Shown here one piece after another: positions 7,511-10,011 of a stretch of DNA of 10,011 nucleotides. Numbering within the stretch: position 1 is the stretch's first letter; each line of letters begins with the position of its first letter. The DNA is from Desulfobulbaceae bacterium (GTDB lineage: Bacteria > Desulfobacterota > Desulfobulbia > Desulfobulbales > Desulfocapsaceae): the NCBI GenBank assembly GCA_024643445.1, contig JAHEMX010000093.1, forward strand, positions 1-10,011, given 5' to 3'. The notes under the pieces were generated by a model, which searched no databases, was not told where the DNA came from, and saw nothing but the letters and a program-made list of their open reading frames with translations. The position numbers and the translations under genes are program-made.

Positions 7511-7529
7511 CGCCGGGTCGGATCCGGCG
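7511..7529. terminator. Hairpin in the gltD/ClC convergent gap, weak terminator candidate
   Basis: CGCCGG (7511-7516) pairs with CCGGCG (7524-7529) around a 7-base loop. It sits in the 47-base gap between the convergent stops of gltD and the ClC gene and could serve both strands. Neither side has a T-run, so termination efficiency is doubtful and Rho-dependent ends are possible. Confidence 0.35.
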
Positions 7530-7549
7530 CTCTGGCAGGAACGGGGGCG

Positions 7550-9598
7550 CTACTGTTTTATAGGCTGGCAGTTAAGAAAACTCTTCAGGCCGTCAATCTC
7601 TTCCAGTTTACCGAACAGCGTGAGAACATCGCCGGGTTCCAGCGTGTGTTTCCCGCGCGGTATTATCATTCTTCCCTCCCGCTTGATCGAAACAAGATTC
7701 ACATTTTCAGGCAGCGGCAGGTTTTTCACCTGCACATGACAACAGGAATCCTCCTCGCAGATGCCGATCTCAACGAAACCCGTTTCGGTTGAAGAGCGCA
7801 GGGTGGTCTGTGCCTCCGCCATCTGTCCTCTCTGTTTCCGCACGATACCAACATCGTAGGCGCGGAGGATGTCACTTCGGCTGATAGAGCCGACCAGGCG
7901 CATGGAACCGTCACGTGAAACGACCGGAAGCCTGGCCAGATCACGCGGCGACATCTTCTGGATGGCGACCCAGATAGGCTCATCGGGATACACGGCAATC
8001 GGTCCCTCTATGGCCAGGTCAGCGACCTTCATGTCACGCGGGTTGAAATTGTCCTCGGACTGGGCCCGGTGTACATCCTGGAGGGTGATGATTCCCCATA
8101 GCTTTTTCCCTTCGGTGATGACCGGAAATCCGAGCAGGTTGGTTTCCTGGAAGAGGGCCATCAGTTCCGAGACCGACCTGTCCTTGTGAATGGTGACCAG
8201 CTGGGTGCGCATGACCTCTTCAACTTTCACACCCTGCATGATATCCATATCCTTGCCATCGGCATAGCGAATGCCGCGCTTGGCCAGCTTCAGGGTGTAG
8301 ATCGATTCAGGGTGCAGCCATTGGGCGAAATAACAGGCAGTTACCCCTGATACCATGAGCGGCAGGATCATCAGGTAATCGTTGCTCATTTCAAAGACAA
8401 TCAGCATGGCCGTCAATGGCGCACGTGCGGAGGCTGAAAACAATGCCGCCATGCCGACAAGCGCATAGGCGGCGGGGTCACCGGATATTTCAGGGAAAAA
8501 ATGCTTGACTGCCGTCCCGAAACAACCGCCCAGAACTGCCCCGATAAAAAGCGATGGAGCAAAGACGCCGCCGGAGTTTCCTGAGCCAAGGGTAAATGAT
8601 GTCGCCAGGGGCTTGAGGAAGACCAGCAGCAGAAGGAGCCAGAATGATACATTCCCGTGGAGAACCTTTTCCATGAAGGGAAACCCTGATCCGTACATGA
8701 ACGGCATGAATATCCCCTTGGCTGCCGGCAAGTACATGAAAAGCACGCCGCAGATGCCAAGAAGAGCCGCGCCGATCGCCGGTTTGAAGATCTGGGGAAA
8801 TTTCCAGTCGTCAAAGATGATTTCCGCCCGGTTCAGCATCCTGATGAACATGATGCCAACGAGGGCCGAGAGAAGACCGAGAAGGAGATAAAAGACCAGG
8901 GAAACTGGTGAAACAAGAGAATGAATCGGGATGGAAAAAGCGGGTTGGGTTCCGAGAAAAAAACGACTGACGATGGAAGATGAGACAGCCGCGATGACCA
9001 CGTTACCAAAGGAGCGGACATTGAGGTTTACCATGAGAACCTCAATGGCAAAGACCACACCCGCTATCGGTGCATTGAACGTGGCGGCTATTCCGGCTGC
9101 CGCCCCGCAGCCGACCAGGTTTCTTATGCGCTCGTCGGAAAGGCGCAGAATCTGGCCGAGGCTTGAACCGAGGGCGGATCCGACCTGGACAATAGGCCCT
9201 TCTCGACCTGCCGAACCTCCTGTGCCGATGCAGAGTGCCGAGGCAAGAATTTTGGCAGCGGCCACCCGTGCCCTGATCCGGCCACCTCTCAGAATGAGGG
9301 CCTGCATTACCTCCGGCACCCCATGGCCTTTTGCCTCTTTGGCAAAGAGAATCAGAGGTCCGACGAGCAGCCCGCCGAGTATCGGAACGATCAGATAGAC
9401 AAGATTGCCAAGATTGGGCAGCCATGTCGGAAGGGTGGCATAGCTAAAGTTCTGAATGGCCGCAATCAGCTTGATGAAAAGCACGGCGGCAAGGCCGGTG
9501 CCGGCACCTATAATGATTGACAGGATCAGCAGAAACAGCCCGACCGGTGGCGAGAATTTGTCTAAATAGGAGCTGAGTACGGTTCGTTTTGGAGTCAT
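7550..9598 (-). CDS. ClC-family chloride transporter/channel with CBS pair and TrkA_C-like tail
   Basis: A 682-residue inner-membrane protein. The ClC domain covers about residues 15-440 with many hydrophobic segments. Signature motifs are GHGVP (91-95, where ClC-ec1 has GSGIP with the chloride-binding serine), GSAGREGP (128-135, with the external gating glutamate at E133) and GSGNSGGVFAP (338-348). Y434 is a candidate for the chloride-binding tyrosine. The segment NAPIAGVVFAIEV aligns E186 with E202 of ClC-ec1 and V187 with E203, so the internal proton glutamate is absent. A CBS pair lies at about 456-510 and 525-583 and probably senses a nucleotide; a TrkA_C (RCK_C)-like domain lies at about 605-677. 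The ATG at 9598 has no clear Shine-Dalgarno. Role: anion flux across the membrane; whether it is an antiporter or a channel is open. It runs against gltBD and shares direction with aroC, without an evident functional link. Confidence 0.95.
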   Translation of the reverse strand: MTPKRTVLSSYLDKFSPPVGLFLLILSIIIGAGTGLAAVLFIKLIAAIQNFSYATLPTWLPNLGNLVYLIVPILGGLLVGPLILFAKEAKGHGVPEVMQALILRGGRIRARVAAAKILASALCIGTGGSAGREGPIVQVGSALGSSLGQILRLSDERIRNLVGCGAAAGIAATFNAPIAGVVFAIEVLMVNLNVRSFGNVVIAAVSSSIVSRFFLGTQPAFSIPIHSLVSPVSLVFYLLLGLLSALVGIMFIRMLNRAEIIFDDWKFPQIFKPAIGAALLGICGVLFMYLPAAKGIFMPFMYGSGFPFMEKVLHGNVSFWLLLLLVFLKPLATSFTLGSGNSGGVFAPSLFIGAVLGGCFGTAVKHFFPEISGDPAAYALVGMAALFSASARAPLTAMLIVFEMSNDYLMILPLMVSGVTACYFAQWLHPESIYTLKLAKRGIRYADGKDMDIMQGVKVEEVMRTQLVTIHKDRSVSELMALFQETNLLGFPVITEGKKLWGIITLQDVHRAQSEDNFNPRDMKVADLAIEGPIAVYPDEPIWVAIQKMSPRDLARLPVVSRDGSMRLVGSISRSDILRAYDVGIVRKQRGQMAEAQTTLRSSTETGFVEIGICEEDSCCHVQVKNLPLPENVNLVSIKREGRMIIPRGKHTLEPGDVLTLFGKLEEIDGLKSFLNCQPIKQ

Positions 9599-9651
9599 AA
9601 ATAAGCCAGTCTGCGCCTGCTTCCAGCAGTCATGTGGCTGTCTGTGGGCAT
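9595..9651 (-). CDS. Possible 18-codon upstream ORF overlapping the ClC start (ATGA)
   Basis: On the minus strand an ATG at 9651 opens an 18-codon frame (begins MPTDSHMTAG, ends RRRLAYL) whose TGA stop overlaps the ClC ATG as ATGA. The ClC start itself has no recognisable Shine-Dalgarno, so re-initiation from this small frame is a reasonable idea. Its own ribosome site is weak (AGGCAAG a few bases upstream). The peptide resembles nothing I know, and such an overlap can arise by chance. Confidence 0.25.
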   Translation of the reverse strand: MPTDSHMTAGSRRRLAYL

Positions 9652-9676
9652 GATCTTGCCTGAGTAATAGTCGCTC

Positions 9677-9695
9677 GTAAATTGTTTTACAAAAC
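9677..9695. other. Small overlapping dyads near the predicted ClC transcription start
   Basis: GTAAA-N4-TTTAC (9677-9690) and GTTTT-AC-AAAAC (9684-9695) overlap each other just downstream of the candidate -10 of the ClC promoter. They could form an operator, but the arms are only 5 bp and AT-rich, so chance is likely. Confidence 0.25.
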
Positions 9696-9700
9696 TTTAT

Positions 9701-9730
9701 ATGTTATCAGAGGTGAAACCCTTTTGCCAA
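9701..9730 (-). promoter_or_regulatory. Candidate promoter of the ClC gene
   Basis: Read on the minus strand, TTGGCA (9730-9725) is followed after 18 bases by TAACAT (9706-9701). The -35 has one mismatch, the -10 has two. Transcription would start near 9694, giving a leader of about 95 bases. It lies in the 157-base gap after aroC, so the ClC gene could be expressed alone or by read-through from aroC. Confidence 0.35.
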
Positions 9731-9755
9731 CTCTATTTTTTTGTCCGTTCCCCGG

Positions 9756-10011
9756 TCAACCGATCGGCCGCACACTGTTGCGGGCTGCCTGACGCAGGGC
9801 CATATCCATGAGTACCAGGGCGGCCATGGACTCGACGATGGGAACCGCACGGGGGACAACGCACGGGTCATGCCTCCCTTTTGCCTGCAGTGTTACCGGG
9901 TTACCCTGATAATCTGCTGTTTTCTGAGGAAGGGAGATTGTCGCCGGAGGTTTGAAGGCAACACGGAAATAGATGGCTTCTCCGTTGGAAATACCGCCCT
10001 GGATTCCTCCC
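9756..10011 (-). CDS. Chorismate synthase, C-terminal part (cut by the window edge)
   Basis: The last 84 codons of aroC, ending in TGA at 9756-9758; the 5' part lies beyond the right edge. The enzyme converts 5-enolpyruvylshikimate 3-phosphate to chorismate with reduced FMN, the last common step of aromatic amino-acid synthesis. The fragment begins in GGIQGGISNGEAIYFRVAFKP, a conserved stretch of the family, and continues with the signature KGRHDPCVVPRAVPIVESMA and the terminal helix ALVLMDMALRQA. No gap or frameshift is seen. It runs in the same direction as the ClC gene, 157 bases upstream of it, with no clear terminator between them. Confidence 0.96.
   Translation of the reverse strand, partial: GGIQGGISNGEAIYFRVAFKPPATISLPQKTADYQGNPVTLQAKGRHDPCVVPRAVPIVESMAALVLMDMALRQAARNSVRPIG

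Noticed and set aside
8931..9398. 155-codon plus-strand frame opposite the ClC gene
   Set aside because: Antisense to conserved ClC motifs, with low-complexity Ala/Pro/Arg composition typical of shadow frames.
1..10011. CRISPR arrays, tRNA or rRNA genes, insertion sequences, att sites
   Set aside because: No regularly spaced repeats, cloverleaf sequences, transposase-like proteins or flanking terminal repeats were found on either strand.

Overview
The window reads as an ordinary chromosomal segment of a Gram-negative bacterium. The protein style (a bacterial-type NADPH glutamate synthase, a ClC protein with CBS and TrkA_C tails, and a periplasmic rhodanese next to a MauE/DoxX-like protein) reminds me of Desulfobacterota (Desulfobulbales-like sulfur bacteria). 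That placement is an impression from protein families; there is no marker gene to prove it.

Layout, left to right: (1) 1-318 is non-coding, AT-rich and full of short dyads. It includes a perfect 8+8 bp inverted repeat that overlaps the -35 box of a good sigma70-type promoter. (2) 319-1348 is a two-gene plus-strand operon: a four-helix MauE/DoxX-like redox membrane protein, then an exported single-domain rhodanese with a C-x4-C active-site loop. A 13 bp stem-loop follows. (3) 1349-1617 is the gltB leader. (4) 1618-7502 is gltBD, the two subunits of NADPH glutamate synthase (GOGAT), tightly coupled, with the gltD Shine-Dalgarno overlapping the gltB stop. (5) 7550-9598 on the minus strand, convergent with gltD, is a ClC-type chloride transporter or channel with a CBS pair and a TrkA_C-like tail. 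(6) 9756-10011 on the minus strand is the 3' end of aroC (chorismate synthase), cut by the window edge.

Functionally the segment joins central nitrogen assimilation (glutamine + 2-oxoglutarate to two glutamates), aromatic amino-acid synthesis, anion transport and a small envelope thiol/sulfur module. I see no mobile element, CRISPR array, RNA gene or sign of recent transfer, and no convincing new multi-gene system. The points most worth a second look are the dyad/promoter arrangement upstream of the redox operon, the rhodanese active-site loop, the loss of the internal proton glutamate and the Ser-to-His change in the ClC protein, and two short upstream ORFs that end on or near the start codons of the genes behind them.
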